A stretch of 64,000 nt of DNA from Butyrivibrio sp. VCD2006 (GCF_000423925.1 NZ_AUIX01000001.1:124001-188000), one strand, 5' to 3'; positions 16,498-26,998 are shown, counted from the stretch's first letter. Numbers and translations are program-made. The notes: generated from the letters alone by a model not told the origin.

Positions 16498-18177
16498 TTA
16501 CTCCATTTCGATTGTTCCCGGCGGTTTCGAAGTCAGATCATACATTACTCTGTTGACTCCCTTAACCTCGTTAATGATCCTGTTCATTACTGTCTGAAGA
16601 ATCTCCCAAGGAAGGTTTGTTGCGTCAGCTGTCATGAAGTCTGACGTATTAACTGCACGGAGTGCTACCGCATAATCGTAGGTTCTGAAATCACCCATGA
16701 CACCAACGGAACGCATATTTGTAAGTGCTGCAAAGTACTGTGCCGGAAGCCATGAAGGATTCTTGCCGTTCTCTTCCTTATAAGCAGCTGCTGCCTTGCC
16801 AATCTCCTCGCGGTAGATGGCATCTGCATCCTGAACGATGCGAACCTTCTCGGCTGTAACCTCACCGATGATACGAATACCAAGGCCAGGGCCGGGGAAG
16901 GGCTGTCTGAAAACAAGATGCTCGGGGATACCAAGTTCAAGTCCTGAAGCTCTTACCTCATCCTTAAAGAGCATGCGGAGAGGCTCAATGATCTCCTTGA
17001 AATCAACATAATCCGGAAGACCGCCTACATTGTGGTGAGACTTGATAACTGCACCTTCACCGATTCCGCTCTCTACAACATCAGGATAAATTGTTCCCTG
17101 TACAAGGAAGTCAACAGCTCCGATTTTCTTAGCCTCTTCCTCAAATACACGAATGAACATCTCGCCGATGATCTTTCTCTTCTTCTCAGGCTCCTCAACA
17201 CCCTTAAGTGCCTCATAAAATCTGTCCTGAGCATTAACTCTTATAAAGTTAAGGTCGTATGCACCGTTAGGTCCAAATACTGCCTCAACCTCATCGCCTT
17301 CATTCTTACGAAGAAGACCATGATCAACAAATACACATGTTAGCTGCTTTCCGATAGCCTTACTCATAAGTACCGCTGCAACTGATGAATCAACACCACC
17401 TGAAAGAGCGCAGAGTGCACGGCCATCTCCAACCTTCTCTCTGATCTCAGCGATGCTTCTCTCAACGAAGTCTGCCATCTTCCAGTCGCCTGCGCAGCCA
17501 CAAATATCCATAACAAAATTCTTAAGCATCATTGTTCCACACTCAGTGTGCATAACCTCGGGGTGGAACTGAACTGCGTATATCTTCCTGTCAGCATTCT
17601 CCATAGCTGCAACTGGGCAATTAGGAGTATTCGCTGTGATAACAAATCCTTCAGGAACCTTTGCAATATAATCAGTATGGCTCATCCAGGTTGTAACGAC
17701 TGCCTCAGGGCCATAAGTACTATTCGCCTGTGCAGAAGAAACTGCGTCGCCACTCCTTTGAACTGAGAAATCATTGTCAGAATATCTTACGGGAATACCA
17801 TCCTCGTTCTCTGTAAAACCTGCAAACAACTTGGATGAAGTATTAAGATAGGTCTCTGTCTTACCATACTCGCTGACAGGAGCTGTCTTTACCTCTCCGC
17901 CATTTAAGAATGCCGTAAGCTGTGCACCATAGCAGATTCCAAGTACCGGAATTCCGAGCTCATAAAGCTCCTTCTCGCACAAAACCGCCTGATCACCATA
18001 TACGCTGTTGGGACCACCGGTTAAAATAATTCCCTTGGGATTCATCTCTTTAATCTTATCGAGTCCGATATTATACGGATGAATCTCGCAGTAAACGTTG
18101 CACTCACGGACGCGTCTTGCAATAAGCTGCTTGTACTGTCCGCCAAAATCAAGAACTACAACCATTTCTCTTGCCAT
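16498..18177 (-). CDS. guaA: GMP synthase (glutamine-hydrolysing)
   Basis: A 559-residue GMP synthase that amidates XMP to GMP in purine synthesis. The class I glutamine amidotransferase domain has the nucleophilic Cys in LGICYGAQ and the His/Glu pair in VQFHPEV. The ATP pyrophosphatase domain has the P-loop [11 protein letters not shown]. The C-terminal dimerisation domain ends [13 protein letters not shown]. Usual length is about 510-525. The excess is an insertion of roughly 38 residues in the amidotransferase domain between LFAGFTE and VTTWMSH. A terminator follows. No purine riboswitch is seen upstream. Confidence 0.97.
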   Translation of the reverse strand: MAREMVVVLDFGGQYKQLIARRVRECNVYCEIHPYNIGLDKIKEMNPKGIILTGGPNSVYGDQAVLCEKELYELGIPVLGICYGAQLTAFLNGGEVKTAPVSEYGKTETYLNTSSKLFAGFTENEDGIPVRYSDNDFSVQRSGDAVSSAQANSTYGPEAVVTTWMSHTDYIAKVPEGFVITANTPNCPVAAMENADRKIYAVQFHPEVMHTECGTMMLKNFVMDICGCAGDWKMADFVERSIAEIREKVGDGRALCALSGGVDSSVAAVLMSKAIGKQLTCVFVDHGLLRKNEGDEVEAVFGPNGAYDLNFIRVNAQDRFYEALKGVEEPEKKRKIIGEMFIRVFEEEAKKIGAVDFLVQGTIYPDVVESGIGEGAVIKSHHNVGGLPDYVDFKEIIEPLRMLFKDEVRASGLELGIPEHLVFRQPFPGPGLGIRIIGEVTAEKVRIVQDADAIYREEIGKAAAAYKEENGKNPSWLPAQYFAALTNMRSVGVMGDFRTYDYAVALRAVNTSDFMTADATNLPWEILQTVMNRIINEVKGVNRVMYDLTSKPPGTIEME

Positions 18178-18271
18178 ATTTTCTCTCTTTCTGCTCTGTT
18201 TGTTAAACTACTTAAAATAACATATATGCTAGATAGCAAAATTGCAAGTAAAAACCTTATAAACAGAATAC

Positions 18272-19690
18272 TTAGACAAGCCCGTTCAGCTCCTGGTACA
18301 ATCTCTTAGCATAACTGTCAGTCATTCCGCACACATAATCAGTCACCAGAAGAAGTCGTAAGTATAGCTTTTCTTCCTCGCTCTTATCCTCAGAATAAAT
18401 ATGATAAATGCTCTTGTAATTATCCGAAATAAAAGAAATCATCCTCGAATCAATCGGCCTCTGTTTTGCATCTGTATCATAACATATTGCTGCAGGAACC
18501 AGTTTATCCAAGAGATATCTCAAAATCCTATCTGCGCTGACTTCTATTTTCAATATCTGCTCCGAATTGAAAGCATACTTAACAGCAATATCACCAAGGG
18601 CATCAACAATATGCTTGCCCTCCGTTCCTTCAAGAAGCTCAGACCCAAAGGATCCGTCCATGATCTCACTATAATGACTGGCGAAGCTGTCAGTTGCCAG
18701 ATAGATCAGCCTTCCCTGCACAGCCACGATCCAGTTCTGAACAGCGTATTCGCCGGGATCACTTACACCATGTTCAATTCCCTTGCCGTATCTATACTTT
18801 AACGTGCCTATTAAATCCCTGTACACATGATCCGACTGATCCTCATAACATCTCTTCTCAAGTTCGCGGACGAGCATGTCATAGCTGATTAATCCCTTTT
18901 TAAAAGAGTCCTCAATATCAGCTGTTCTATAGGCGATATCATCGGCAGCTTCCAGAATATATGTCAGAGGATGTCTTCTTCCATTAAGGCCGCAGGAATC
19001 CTCAATATCCTTAAAAAGTTCCCTGTCAGCATAGTAATACCCCATCTTATGGCGACATATATCTTCACTATTCTTATCCACATCCAGCGATGAAACCGGA
19101 TATTTGATTATGGTTGCCAAAAGTGCCTTCGTAAGGTTCATTCCATGCTCATCTACAAGGTAGTGAAGCTTACTTACTACTCGCAAGGCCTGCGTATTAC
19201 CTTCAAAATGATAAAAATCATTCTGCATCTGCGGATTCAGAACTTCCACAAGGCTCTTTTCACTTCCGGGAGCACAAAGCCCCGGAAGATTATCCTTAAA
19301 CCACTCCCTGATAACAGACTCTCCAAAGTGTCCAAAGGGCGGATTCCCTATGTCATGCAGAAGCCCTGCACACTGCAGAATATCGCATATATCCTGCTGA
19401 AAACCGAGTTCGAAGCTTTCATCCTTTATCTCAGTTATTATCTTTCTGGCAATGTTCTGTCCAAGGGATTTACAAAAAGAAGAGACCTCCAGCGAATGGG
19501 TAAGTCTCGTTCTGATAAAATCTGACTGATCCAAGGGAAAAACCTGAGTTTTATCCTGAAGCCTTCTGAAAGAAGCACTTCCTATTATTCTGTGATAATC
19601 CTTTTCAAATTCACTGCGAAGATCATTTGATCCTTCACGTTTAACTATCGGTCGCACTCGATCCCCGCAGAGAAGCTTATTCCATTCCAA
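18272..19690 (-). CDS. dgt: Deoxyguanosinetriphosphate triphosphohydrolase-like protein
   Basis: A 472-residue HD-superfamily dNTPase that splits dNTPs to deoxynucleosides and triphosphate. The metal site is in GLLHDIGNPPFGHFGE, with the upstream His in RLTHSLEVSS and the later Asp in ILEAADDIAYRTADIED. The start is TTG with GGAG 8 bases ahead. It lies 94 bases upstream of guaA on the same strand, and both act on guanine nucleotides. It may control dGTP pools or limit phage. Confidence 0.92.
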   Translation of the reverse strand: MEWNKLLCGDRVRPIVKREGSNDLRSEFEKDYHRIIGSASFRRLQDKTQVFPLDQSDFIRTRLTHSLEVSSFCKSLGQNIARKIITEIKDESFELGFQQDICDILQCAGLLHDIGNPPFGHFGESVIREWFKDNLPGLCAPGSEKSLVEVLNPQMQNDFYHFEGNTQALRVVSKLHYLVDEHGMNLTKALLATIIKYPVSSLDVDKNSEDICRHKMGYYYADRELFKDIEDSCGLNGRRHPLTYILEAADDIAYRTADIEDSFKKGLISYDMLVRELEKRCYEDQSDHVYRDLIGTLKYRYGKGIEHGVSDPGEYAVQNWIVAVQGRLIYLATDSFASHYSEIMDGSFGSELLEGTEGKHIVDALGDIAVKYAFNSEQILKIEVSADRILRYLLDKLVPAAICYDTDAKQRPIDSRMISFISDNYKSIYHIYSEDKSEEEKLYLRLLLVTDYVCGMTDSYAKRLYQELNGLV

Positions 19691-19763
19691 ATTCTTATCT
19701 CCTTATATATGCTCAGACAGCACAACCGACGAACGATCCTGCATAATCCAAGTCTTACAAATC

Positions 19764-21167
19764 TCACCCTACAAACCTTCTGATTGTCAGGATAGTTCTG
19801 TAGGTCGCATTTTCATACTTAATTCCTGTCTTGGCTGTACTTGCATGGACAATTCTTCCGCCACCAAGATAAATTCCAACATGTCCTCCATAGTAAATAA
19901 CATCTCCGGCCTGCGCATTCTGATATGAAACCTCACGCCCATATGTTGCCTGAGAATATGAAGTTCTTGGTACATTTATACCAAATGCCTTATAAACCGA
20001 ATAAACAAATCCGGAGCAATCCGCTCCATTTGTCAGACTGGTTCCTCCTGCAACATAAGGATTTCCGACAAACTGACAGGCATAATTTGCAATATTCTGG
20101 CCGGTAGCGGAGCCTGAAGGTGACGGTGCTGTATTTGAAGGAGCCGCTGATGATGCTTCACTGCTTGCAGATGAAGCACTAGCCTGATCATTATTGTCAT
20201 CATCATTATTCTCTGCATTTTTAGCAGCAAGATCTTCCTGTTCCTTTTTCTTTCTGGCAGCCTCCTCAGCCTCTTTCTTCTTTCTTTCTTCCTCAACTTC
20301 CTTAGATGCCGCTTCGTCTGCTGCCTTCTTGGTTTTCTTAACCTCAGCATCCTTCGCATCTATCTGCGCCTGCAGATCTCGAATCTGAGCCGTCTGACGC
20401 TTAAGCTGCTCGGAATAAATGGCTGCATTCTGCTTTGCCTTGGCGAGCTGAACATCAAAATTTGCATACTGCTTCTTATACTGATCTATGACCGTTTCTA
20501 CATAATTCTGCTCTTCTTTAAGCTCATACTCTGAGGTCTCGAGTTCTGCCTTCGCTTCCTCAAGCTCCTCACCATATTGCTCAGCCGCTTCCTTAGCCGC
20601 AATGAACTCATTAAGCTTAGTGCGGTCATAATCATAAAGCTCTTCCGCATAGCCTGCTTTATTAAGCATATCTCCGACACTCTGCGCCTGAAGAAGAAGC
20701 TCTGCATATGAAAATTCGCCCTTTTCATACATGAATTTTATGCGCTTCTTCATGGAATCATAAAGAGTCTCTTCCTGAGCCTTTGCCTCGTCGTATTCCT
20801 GCTGAGTCTTTTCAATTTTTACCTGGGTATCCTCAATATCAGCCTGGATCAGATCAATACTTGTAAGGAGCCCCAAAAGTTCCTCATTTGCAGCATCAAT
20901 TCCCTCCTGAATCTCAGCCTGCTCTCCCTGAATATTGCTTATATTCTGCTGAGCCTCATTGAGCTCACTCTGGCTCTCCTGCTGCTGAGTTTCGATTGCA
21001 TCCTGCTGCTTCTCGAGTGTTTTTTTCTCTTTTTCCAGTTCCTTTTGCTGTTCCTTAAGCTCCTTACTTGTGGTCGCCAAAACAGGTTCTCCGGAGCATA
21101 CCACAAAAGTAGCTGCTATCAAGGCACACATATATCTTTTATATGATTTAAAGTTGAATTTTTTCAT
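19764..21167 (-). CDS. Secreted NlpC/P60 (C40) peptidoglycan endopeptidase with coiled coil
   Basis: A 467-residue protein with an N-terminal signal peptide (basic MKKFNFKSYKR then a hydrophobic stretch to about residue 31). About residues 32-300 form a long Glu/Gln/Lys-rich coiled coil similar to PcsB/CwlO. A low-complexity Ser/Ala linker of about 40 residues follows. The final 115 residues are an NlpC/P60 domain with the catalytic Cys in GADCSGFVYS and His in GGHVGIYLGG. It is likely to hydrolyse cell-wall stem peptides during division, with activity gated by the coiled coil, as for PcsB with FtsEX (known for relatives). Confidence 0.9.
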   Translation of the reverse strand: MKKFNFKSYKRYMCALIAATFVVCSGEPVLATTSKELKEQQKELEKEKKTLEKQQDAIETQQQESQSELNEAQQNISNIQGEQAEIQEGIDAANEELLGLLTSIDLIQADIEDTQVKIEKTQQEYDEAKAQEETLYDSMKKRIKFMYEKGEFSYAELLLQAQSVGDMLNKAGYAEELYDYDRTKLNEFIAAKEAAEQYGEELEEAKAELETSEYELKEEQNYVETVIDQYKKQYANFDVQLAKAKQNAAIYSEQLKRQTAQIRDLQAQIDAKDAEVKKTKKAADEAASKEVEEERKKKEAEEAARKKKEQEDLAAKNAENNDDDNNDQASASSASSEASSAAPSNTAPSPSGSATGQNIANYACQFVGNPYVAGGTSLTNGADCSGFVYSVYKAFGINVPRTSYSQATYGREVSYQNAQAGDVIYYGGHVGIYLGGGRIVHASTAKTGIKYENATYRTILTIRRFVG

Positions 21168-21259
21168 TTAATCCCCACTAAAGAAACAAAACTTATTAAT
21201 ACAATTATAACAAGATAGGGTTGTGCATGCAAAACTCCGACACCCTTCATATATACGAA

Positions 21260-21304
21260 AAAACTGCTGTATTTTCCTTCTTTCATTGAAAATACAGCAG
21301 TTTT
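21260..21304. terminator. Strong bidirectional terminator between asnS and the endopeptidase gene
   Basis: A perfect 17-base stem (AAAACTGCTGTATTTTC and its complement) with an 11-base loop is flanked by A and T tracts on both sides. It lies just after the asnS stop. Confidence 0.85.
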
Positions 21305-21323
21305 AAAATCACTATACTATAAA

Positions 21324-22715
21324 TTAAAGTTCGCAGTTACCAACTGTACGAGGGAATGACTCAACGTCACGGATGTTACCCATACCTGTGAGGTACATTA
21401 CGCAACGCTCAAAGCCAAGTCCAAATCCTGCATGGCGAACTGAACCATAACGACGAAGGTCAAGATAGAACTGATAATCTTCCTTCTTAAGTCCAAGCTC
21501 TTCCATTCTCTTCTCAAGAGTCTCAAGATCATCCTCTCTCTGGCTACCACCGACAATCTCACCGATTCCGGGTACAAGACAGTCAGCAGCTGCTACAGTC
21601 TTACCGTCCTCGTTAAGCTTCATGTAGAAAGCCTTGATTTCCTTCGGATAATCAGTTACGAATACAGGCTTCTTGAAGATTTCCTCAGTGAGGTATCTCT
21701 CATGCTCAGTCTGGAGGTCACATCCCCACTCAACCTTGTAATCAAACTTGTCGTTGTGCTTCTTAAGAATTTCAACTGCCTCAGTGTAAGTAATTCTGCC
21801 AAAGTCACTGTTAGCAACATTCTTAAGTCTATCGATAAGGCCCTTGTCTACAAATGTGTTAAAGAACTCCATCTCAGCAGGAGCGTTCTCAAGTACATAG
21901 TTGATAACATACTTAAGCATAGCCTCTGCACAATCACAGTCATCCTTAAGATCTGCAAAGCACATCTCAGGCTCGATCATCCAGAACTCAGCTGCATGAC
22001 GTGTTGTGTTAGAATTCTCTGCACGGAATGTAGGACCAAATGTGTAAACGTTCTTGAATGCGAATGCATAAGTCTCAACATTGAGCTGTCCTGAAACAGT
22101 AAGGTTAACAGGCTTTCCGAAGAAATCCTTAGTATAATCAACCTCTCCGTCCTCAGTCTTGGGAACATTGTTAAGATCCAAGGTTGTTACCTGGAACATC
22201 TCACCTGCACCCTCACAGTCACTTCCTGTGATAAGAGGTGTGTGAACATATACAAAGCCTCTCTCCTGGAAGAATGAGTGAATAGCGTATGCAGCAAGTG
22301 AACGAACTCTGAAAACTGCCTCAAAGGTGTTTGTTCTTGCACGAAGATGAGGAAGTGTTCTCAAATACTCAAGTGTATGACGCTTAGGCTGAATCGGATA
22401 ATCAGGAGTTGAAGGTCCCTCTATCTCAATACCTGTTGCCTGCATCTCGAAGGGCTGCTTTGCATCGGGAGTCATTACAATCTTACCTGTTGCGATAATA
22501 GCCGCACCTACGTTGAGCTTGCTTACTTCTGTAAAGTTACTAAGCTCGTCGGAATAAACCACCTGAAGGGGTGAAAAATATGTACCGTCGTTTAATGAAA
22601 CAAATCCGATAGTCTTAGAATCACGGATATTACGGATCCATCCTCCAACCGTAACTTCTTTGTCTGCGTACTTTTCCGGAGCTGCAAAGAGCTCTCTGAT
22701 ATCTGTCAGTTCCAT
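21324..22715 (-). CDS. asnS: Asparaginyl-tRNA synthetase
   Basis: A 463-residue class II aminoacyl-tRNA synthetase charging tRNA-Asn. The N-terminal OB fold ([20 protein letters not shown]) binds the anticodon. Motif 2 is in [15 protein letters not shown], and motif 3 is [15 protein letters not shown] at the C-terminus. The ATG at 22715 has ACGGAGG 6 bases ahead, so the longer frame from 22751 is rejected. It lies 32 bases behind the lipoprotein foldase gene and appears co-transcribed with it. No T-box was found ahead of it. Confidence 0.97.
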   Translation of the reverse strand: MELTDIRELFAAPEKYADKEVTVGGWIRNIRDSKTIGFVSLNDGTYFSPLQVVYSDELSNFTEVSKLNVGAAIIATGKIVMTPDAKQPFEMQATGIEIEGPSTPDYPIQPKRHTLEYLRTLPHLRARTNTFEAVFRVRSLAAYAIHSFFQERGFVYVHTPLITGSDCEGAGEMFQVTTLDLNNVPKTEDGEVDYTKDFFGKPVNLTVSGQLNVETYAFAFKNVYTFGPTFRAENSNTTRHAAEFWMIEPEMCFADLKDDCDCAEAMLKYVINYVLENAPAEMEFFNTFVDKGLIDRLKNVANSDFGRITYTEAVEILKKHNDKFDYKVEWGCDLQTEHERYLTEEIFKKPVFVTDYPKEIKAFYMKLNEDGKTVAAADCLVPGIGEIVGGSQREDDLETLEKRMEELGLKKEDYQFYLDLRRYGSVRHAGFGLGFERCVMYLTGMGNIRDVESFPRTVGNCEL

Positions 22716-22747
22716 ATATACCTCCGTATCTCTGTCCGTTAATCGAA

Positions 22748-23947
22748 TCAATCTGCGCTTTCTGTTTCCTCTGCTGTTTCTGTTTCAGCTGACTCCTCAG
22801 TGTCTGTAGCTTCTGCATCATCACCGGTGGGCTCTGTAACATTAGCATTGTCAGCAAGGAACTCTATAACTTTATTTGTAAGGAGATTCTCCTTCACATT
22901 CTCAACATCAACTGTCTTCTTGTACTCATCAAGACTTGCTACTGATTTGCCTTCCTCAGCAGTTGCATTGGCATTTGCCATATCGGTATTAAGCTTCTCA
23001 TTAAGCTCATCGTCTGTGACCTCAATGCCTTCTGCCTGAGCAATAGCACCAAGCATGATGAACTGATTGGCAAGTTCAACTGACTTGTTAGCAAGGTACT
23101 CTTCCTGCTCACCAGTAAAGCCTTCCTGTGACATAAGCATTGAAAGAACCTGATCTGTTGTATAGCTTGTACCATAATTTGCAGAGTAGTAAGAAGCTAC
23201 AAGGTCTGCCTGCTCAGTGTAAAGTCCCTTGAAGCGATCAAGTGAAGCTGCAGGGGGCTCATTAAACTTACAATTCGCTGTAACAGCCTCAAGAATCTTA
23301 TTATTTACTTCATTCTGGTAATCTGTCTGCTTTTCCTCAAGAAGTCTGTCCTTGATATAATTCTTAAGATCATCAAGTGTAGCTACGTTCTCGATACCAA
23401 GTGAAGCTGCATATGCGTCATCAAGATCAGGCTTAACTTTGATGCTGTTCACCTTAACTGTGAAGATAACATCAACACCTGCAAGCTCTGCAGTGTAATT
23501 CTCAGGGAATGTAAGGTTTAAATCTCTTGTCTCACCAATCTCAGCTCCGATAAGACCATCCTCAAAACCGTCTATAAATGAGTGTGATCCGATTGTAAGA
23601 TCATATCCTTCAGCAGTACCGCCTTCGAAAACCTCTCCTGTATCAACTCTTTTACCTGAATAATCGATATTGCAGGTATCACCTTCCTGAACTGCTCTGT
23701 CTGTCACATCAACAGTAGCCTTCATTGATGAGCTGATATACTGCATGTACTGCTCAACCTCTTCGTCTGTAACCTCAGGTGAAGCTACTTCTACAGATAC
23801 TCCTTTATAATCACCGAGTGTTACATAGTCTGATAAATTCATATCTTTAAGGTAGGCTACATCGGCATTCTTGGCAGCCTTACCGCAACCGGTGAGTGCG
23901 CCTGCCGCAATTACTGCAGCCATCATAACTGACACTAATTTTTTCAT
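22748..23947 (-). CDS. Trigger-factor-like/FKBP peptidyl-prolyl isomerase lipoprotein
   Basis: A 399-residue predicted lipoprotein. The signal peptide ends in the lipobox ALTGCG, with lipidated Cys at about 21. The body matches trigger factor without its ribosome-binding domain. An FKBP-type isomerase core ([22 protein letters not shown], then [12 protein letters not shown] and LTFPENY) spans about 88-170. The TF C-terminal helical chaperone arms follow to about 370. An acidic Thr/Glu tail ends the protein. It is inferred to fold exported proteins on the outer face of the membrane. AAGGAG precedes the ATG. Confidence 0.85.
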   Translation of the reverse strand: MKKLVSVMMAAVIAAGALTGCGKAAKNADVAYLKDMNLSDYVTLGDYKGVSVEVASPEVTDEEVEQYMQYISSSMKATVDVTDRAVQEGDTCNIDYSGKRVDTGEVFEGGTAEGYDLTIGSHSFIDGFEDGLIGAEIGETRDLNLTFPENYTAELAGVDVIFTVKVNSIKVKPDLDDAYAASLGIENVATLDDLKNYIKDRLLEEKQTDYQNEVNNKILEAVTANCKFNEPPAASLDRFKGLYTEQADLVASYYSANYGTSYTTDQVLSMLMSQEGFTGEQEEYLANKSVELANQFIMLGAIAQAEGIEVTDDELNEKLNTDMANANATAEEGKSVASLDEYKKTVDVENVKENLLTNKVIEFLADNANVTEPTGDDAEATDTEESAETETAEETESAD

Positions 23948-24119
23948 AAATAATTACTCCTTAAATACAAAAATAAAACTTTTTTAATACTAGCACAGTT
24001 TCTACTTATATAAAAGTATTTTGTTGCCTATGAAACCATTCAATGTTAAAATACATTTTGCGCGATAATTATTCGCCAATTGTAGTAATAAGTTTTTTTG
24101 TATAGTTTGGAGGAATGTT

Positions 24120-24596
24120 TTGAGTCCGGTATTAATCGTATTATTAGTTATTATAGTTATTCTAATCATAGGTCTTGTTGTCCTCACTATTCTGGGCAAG
24201 AGAGCACAGAAGCGTCAGGAAGAGCAACAGGCTCAGATGGAGTCCATGAAGCAGAGCATTTCAATGCTCGTCATTGATAAAAAGCGCATGAAGATCAATG
24301 AAGCAGGTCTTCCCTCAGCAGTTTTGGAGAACACTCCCAAGTTACTTCGCAGATCAAAGCTCCCGATCCTTAAGGTTAAAATTGGTCCTCAGATCATGAA
24401 CCTTGTTTGTGACGAGAAGATTTTTGATTCTGTTCCTGTTAAAAAGGAAGTTAAAGCTGATGTAAGCGGAATCTATGTTATTTCTGTCAAGGGTATCAGA
24501 GGCGGCAACGTTCAGAAGGAAGAGAAAAAGAAGGGCTTCTGGAAGGATCTTATCGCTAAGGCTCAGGAGAAGGCAGGAGCAACTCAGGTTAAATAA
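24120..24596 (+). CDS. Conserved hypothetical single-pass membrane protein
   Basis: A 158-residue protein from a TTG start with GGAGG 6 bases ahead; the nearby ATG is out of frame and stops at once. Residues 3-27 form one hydrophobic segment, followed by a short basic/Gln coiled stretch (RAQKRQEEQQAQMESMKQS). A soluble domain ends with a Lys-rich amphipathic tail. No known domain was recognised. The layout suggests a membrane-anchored cytoplasmic protein. It is transcribed divergently from the foldase gene. Confidence 0.75.
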   Translation: MSPVLIVLLVIIVILIIGLVVLTILGKRAQKRQEEQQAQMESMKQSISMLVIDKKRMKINEAGLPSAVLENTPKLLRRSKLPILKVKIGPQIMNLVCDEKIFDSVPVKKEVKADVSGIYVISVKGIRGGNVQKEEKKKGFWKDLIAKAQEKAGATQVK

Positions 24597-24624
24597 TACG
24601 TAGTTTATAATTATTGTATAAAAT

Positions 24625-24654
24625 AAAAAGCTTCCCAAAATCGGGAAGCTTTTT
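24625..24654. terminator. Bidirectional terminator
   Basis: AAAAAGCTTCCC pairs with GGGAAGCTTTTT across a 6-base loop. It separates two convergent hypothetical genes (24120-24596 and 24678-25325) and serves both. Confidence 0.85.
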
Positions 24655-24677
24655 CTATGCTCAAAATTATTAAGTTT

Positions 24678-25325
24678 TTATGCTTCAATCTCTCCGGTGT
24701 CTGCTGCTTCAGCAGTTTCTGTCTTGTTCTTCTCAGCCATTTCATCAAAGCCCTTCATAACTGCATCATATGTCTGCTTTGAAATATCAGGTAATTCTTT
24801 GCCCCATGCCTTAGTAGCTTCATCGAAGCCTTTCTTAAATGCATCGCGCATTTTCTCAATCTGGCTCGGATCTCCGCCTGTCAGTGCATTTGCAAAATCC
24901 AAAATACGCTGAGATGTCTGCTTAACGCCCCAATAGCCATCTTCAGATATCTCTTCCTGAGCTTTTACCTTTGCAGCCTCATCAACGGTATAGTTGCCGC
25001 TTGCAAGGAAGGACCAGATATCATCAGCCTGTCCTATAGCATTTCCCTGTTTTGAAATCATCTGGGAAACAATATCTTTCAGCTGATTTGTCCTTGATTC
25101 CAGATCATTCTTAAGCATATTTACAACTGCTTCGTTTTTCTTATAAGTCTTATTTGTTGTAGATGCTGCTACATTATCCGACTTCTCATAAACCGCAGCT
25201 TTATTGGTATCTTTTGCCTCAGCGTTTTTCGCTGTTTTATCCTCAGTTGCTTCTGCTACCTTTGCGGTCGTGGTCGGCTCGTAATACGTGGTCTGGTCTA
25301 CGCCCGTAATTCCGTTTACGCCCAT
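24678..25325 (-). CDS. Conserved hypothetical protein
   Basis: A 215-residue soluble protein. The start at 25325 has AAGGAG 5 bases ahead, and the upstream extension is rejected. Residues 1-70 are a low-complexity Thr/Ala/Lys/Glu segment beginning MGVNGITGVDQTTYYEP. A helical domain follows with WSFLASGNYTVDEAAKVKAQ and QRILDFANALTGGDPSQIEKM. No signal peptide. No domain was recognised with confidence. A weak sigma-D-like element upstream hints at a motility regulon, but this is speculative. Confidence 0.7.
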   Translation of the reverse strand: MGVNGITGVDQTTYYEPTTTAKVAEATEDKTAKNAEAKDTNKAAVYEKSDNVAASTTNKTYKKNEAVVNMLKNDLESRTNQLKDIVSQMISKQGNAIGQADDIWSFLASGNYTVDEAAKVKAQEEISEDGYWGVKQTSQRILDFANALTGGDPSQIEKMRDAFKKGFDEATKAWGKELPDISKQTYDAVMKGFDEMAEKNKTETAEAADTGEIEA

Positions 25326-25610
25326 ATGAACTCCTTTTCTACGCCAAATAATCTGACGCCGATACGACTGGTATGCCAAGGCATACTTACAGTATTTCTT
25401 ATCTTATTAATCGACCGTTTTCAATTTAACCTTAAGTATTTTCTTGCCTGTTTTCAATTAAATAAGTATAAAATTTACCATTCAATAATATGTTTTCAGT
25501 AGAAATATAAACTATTTATAAACTCCCGATTTTCCGCCAAATTACCGTCATTTTCCATTTTATGGTATGATACAGACAGTCCTATAGAAAAAACCATGGA
25601 GGAAACTGTA

Positions 25611-26486
25611 TTGATAAACAAAAAAGCTTACGCAAAAATCAATCTGGGGCTTGATGTCATCGGAAGACGCGATGACGGCTACCATCTTGTACGAATGATC
25701 ATGCAAAGCATAGACCTGTTTGATGAACTGAGTTTTGAAAACAGAGATGATAATAAAATTGTTATGGAAACTTCTGATCCTCGAATTCCAACGGATGAGC
25801 ATAATCTCATTTGGAAGGCGGCTGATCAGCTCCGCTCACATTGTCACGTAGAGGACAAAGGAGTAACTATCCGCCTTAATAAGCATATCCCCATGGCTGC
25901 AGGAATGGCAGGCGGTAGCACGGATGCAGCAGCCACTTACATTGCTCTTAACGAGTTATGGAAGCTCGGCCTTGGAACCGATGATTTATGTGAACTTGCA
26001 GTAAAAAAGGGTGCGGATATACCTTATTGCATTAAAGGTGGCACAGCGCTTTCAGAAGGCATCGGCGAGGAGCTGACTGCTCTTTGCGACATGCCCTCCT
26101 GTCATATCGTAATTGCAAAGCCGCTTTTGGATGTATCAACTGCATGGGCGTATACAACCCTGGATTCTGCACCAATTGAAAATCACCCCGATATCGACGG
26201 TATCAGATCCGCAATCGAGGCAGGTGATCTATCAGGCATAACCGAGCGCCTTGGCAATGTTCTTGAACCTATAACTGCAGGAAAATATCCGGTAATAGAG
26301 GAGATCAGACAGATTCTTCTTGCAAACGGAGCTATGGGAGCCCGCATGAGCGGTAGCGGCCCTACAGTATTTGGCATTTTCGAGAACAAAAACCTCACAA
26401 GCGCTGAAAACGCAGTAAAGGAGCTTCGCAGCAGAGGTATAGCACCCGAATTATTTATTACAAGCCCTATTAATCCGGCAAAATAA
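25611..26486 (+). CDS. ispE: 4-diphosphocytidyl-2-C-methyl-D-erythritol kinase
   Basis: About 291 residues. It is a GHMP kinase of the non-mevalonate isoprenoid pathway, phosphorylating CDP-methylerythritol. The N-terminus KAYAKINLGLDV is typical for IspE, the ATP loop is MAAGMAGGSTDAA, and motif 3 is MGARMSGSGPTVFG. A GGAGG lies 8 bases before the TTG at 25611. The ATG at 25596 overlaps that GGAGG and has no site of its own, so TTG is favoured. The DUF1934 gene follows after 20 bases. Confidence 0.95.
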   Translation: MINKKAYAKINLGLDVIGRRDDGYHLVRMIMQSIDLFDELSFENRDDNKIVMETSDPRIPTDEHNLIWKAADQLRSHCHVEDKGVTIRLNKHIPMAAGMAGGSTDAAATYIALNELWKLGLGTDDLCELAVKKGADIPYCIKGGTALSEGIGEELTALCDMPSCHIVIAKPLLDVSTAWAYTTLDSAPIENHPDIDGIRSAIEAGDLSGITERLGNVLEPITAGKYPVIEEIRQILLANGAMGARMSGSGPTVFGIFENKNLTSAENAVKELRSRGIAPELFITSPINPAK

Positions 26487-26506
26487 TTAAGAACGGCGGT
26501 TAATTT

Positions 26507-26959
26507 ATGAATGGAACACTTAAAATTATCGGATCTCATGATCACGGAGATGGGAAGCCTGAGATAATTAAGCAGGAATTTACAGCCTATTGTGAGCGCG
26601 AAGGAACTACCTACATAATCACATACGCAGAAGCTTCTTCGATTGAATCTGTCGCAGATCCTTCAGACAAGGCACCAACTTCGACAACTCACAGGCTGGA
26701 GATCGGTGAAGGATTTCTGCGCATGGCTCAGACTGGAGCTGTGACCTCTGACCTTCATTTTTCTCTTGCCAAAACCTGGAATACTGATTACAACACTCCC
26801 TACGGCTTGATGAAAATGACAGCCATAACCAGATCTCTTATGATCGAAGAAAACCCTAAAAAAATCACCGCTCACGTGCAATATGAATTGCAAATGAACG
26901 GTGACAAGCTTTCGGATTCAAAGGTCAGAATATCATTCGTCCCAAATTCAAATATGTAA
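26507..26959 (+). CDS. DUF1934 domain-containing protein
   Basis: A 150-residue calycin-like beta-barrel protein of the YwiB/DUF1934 family, common in Firmicutes. Recognisable segments are the N-terminal KIIGSH and the central HRLEIGEGFLRMAQTG. C-terminal strands TAHVQYELQMNGDKLSDSKV follow. Its function is unknown. It lies 20 bases downstream of ispE and is probably co-transcribed. Confidence 0.85.
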   Translation: MNGTLKIIGSHDHGDGKPEIIKQEFTAYCEREGTTYIITYAEASSIESVADPSDKAPTSTTHRLEIGEGFLRMAQTGAVTSDLHFSLAKTWNTDYNTPYGLMKMTAITRSLMIEENPKKITAHVQYELQMNGDKLSDSKVRISFVPNSNM

Positions 26960-26968
26960 ATCTTTATC

Positions 26969-26998
26969 CGGCGTTGTGAAACTTATTTCACAGCGCCG
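26969..26998. terminator. Convergent hairpin between the DUF1934 gene and pyrD
   Basis: CGGCG-TGTGAAA pairs with TTTCACA-CGCCG across a short loop with one bulge. The pyrD stop codon lies inside the hairpin. Flanking T tracts are weak, so termination efficiency is uncertain. Confidence 0.5.

Noticed and set aside
16334..16597. Plus-strand reading frame of 87 codons
   Set aside because: It runs through the guaA terminator and into guaA on the opposite strand, without a ribosome binding site or recognisable protein.
19787..20388. Long frames opposite or within the NlpC/P60 gene
   Set aside because: They arise from its low-complexity coiled coil and linker and have shadow-like composition.
22716..22747. 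T-box ahead of asnS
   Set aside because: The gap to the upstream gene is 32 bases and has no T-box motif.
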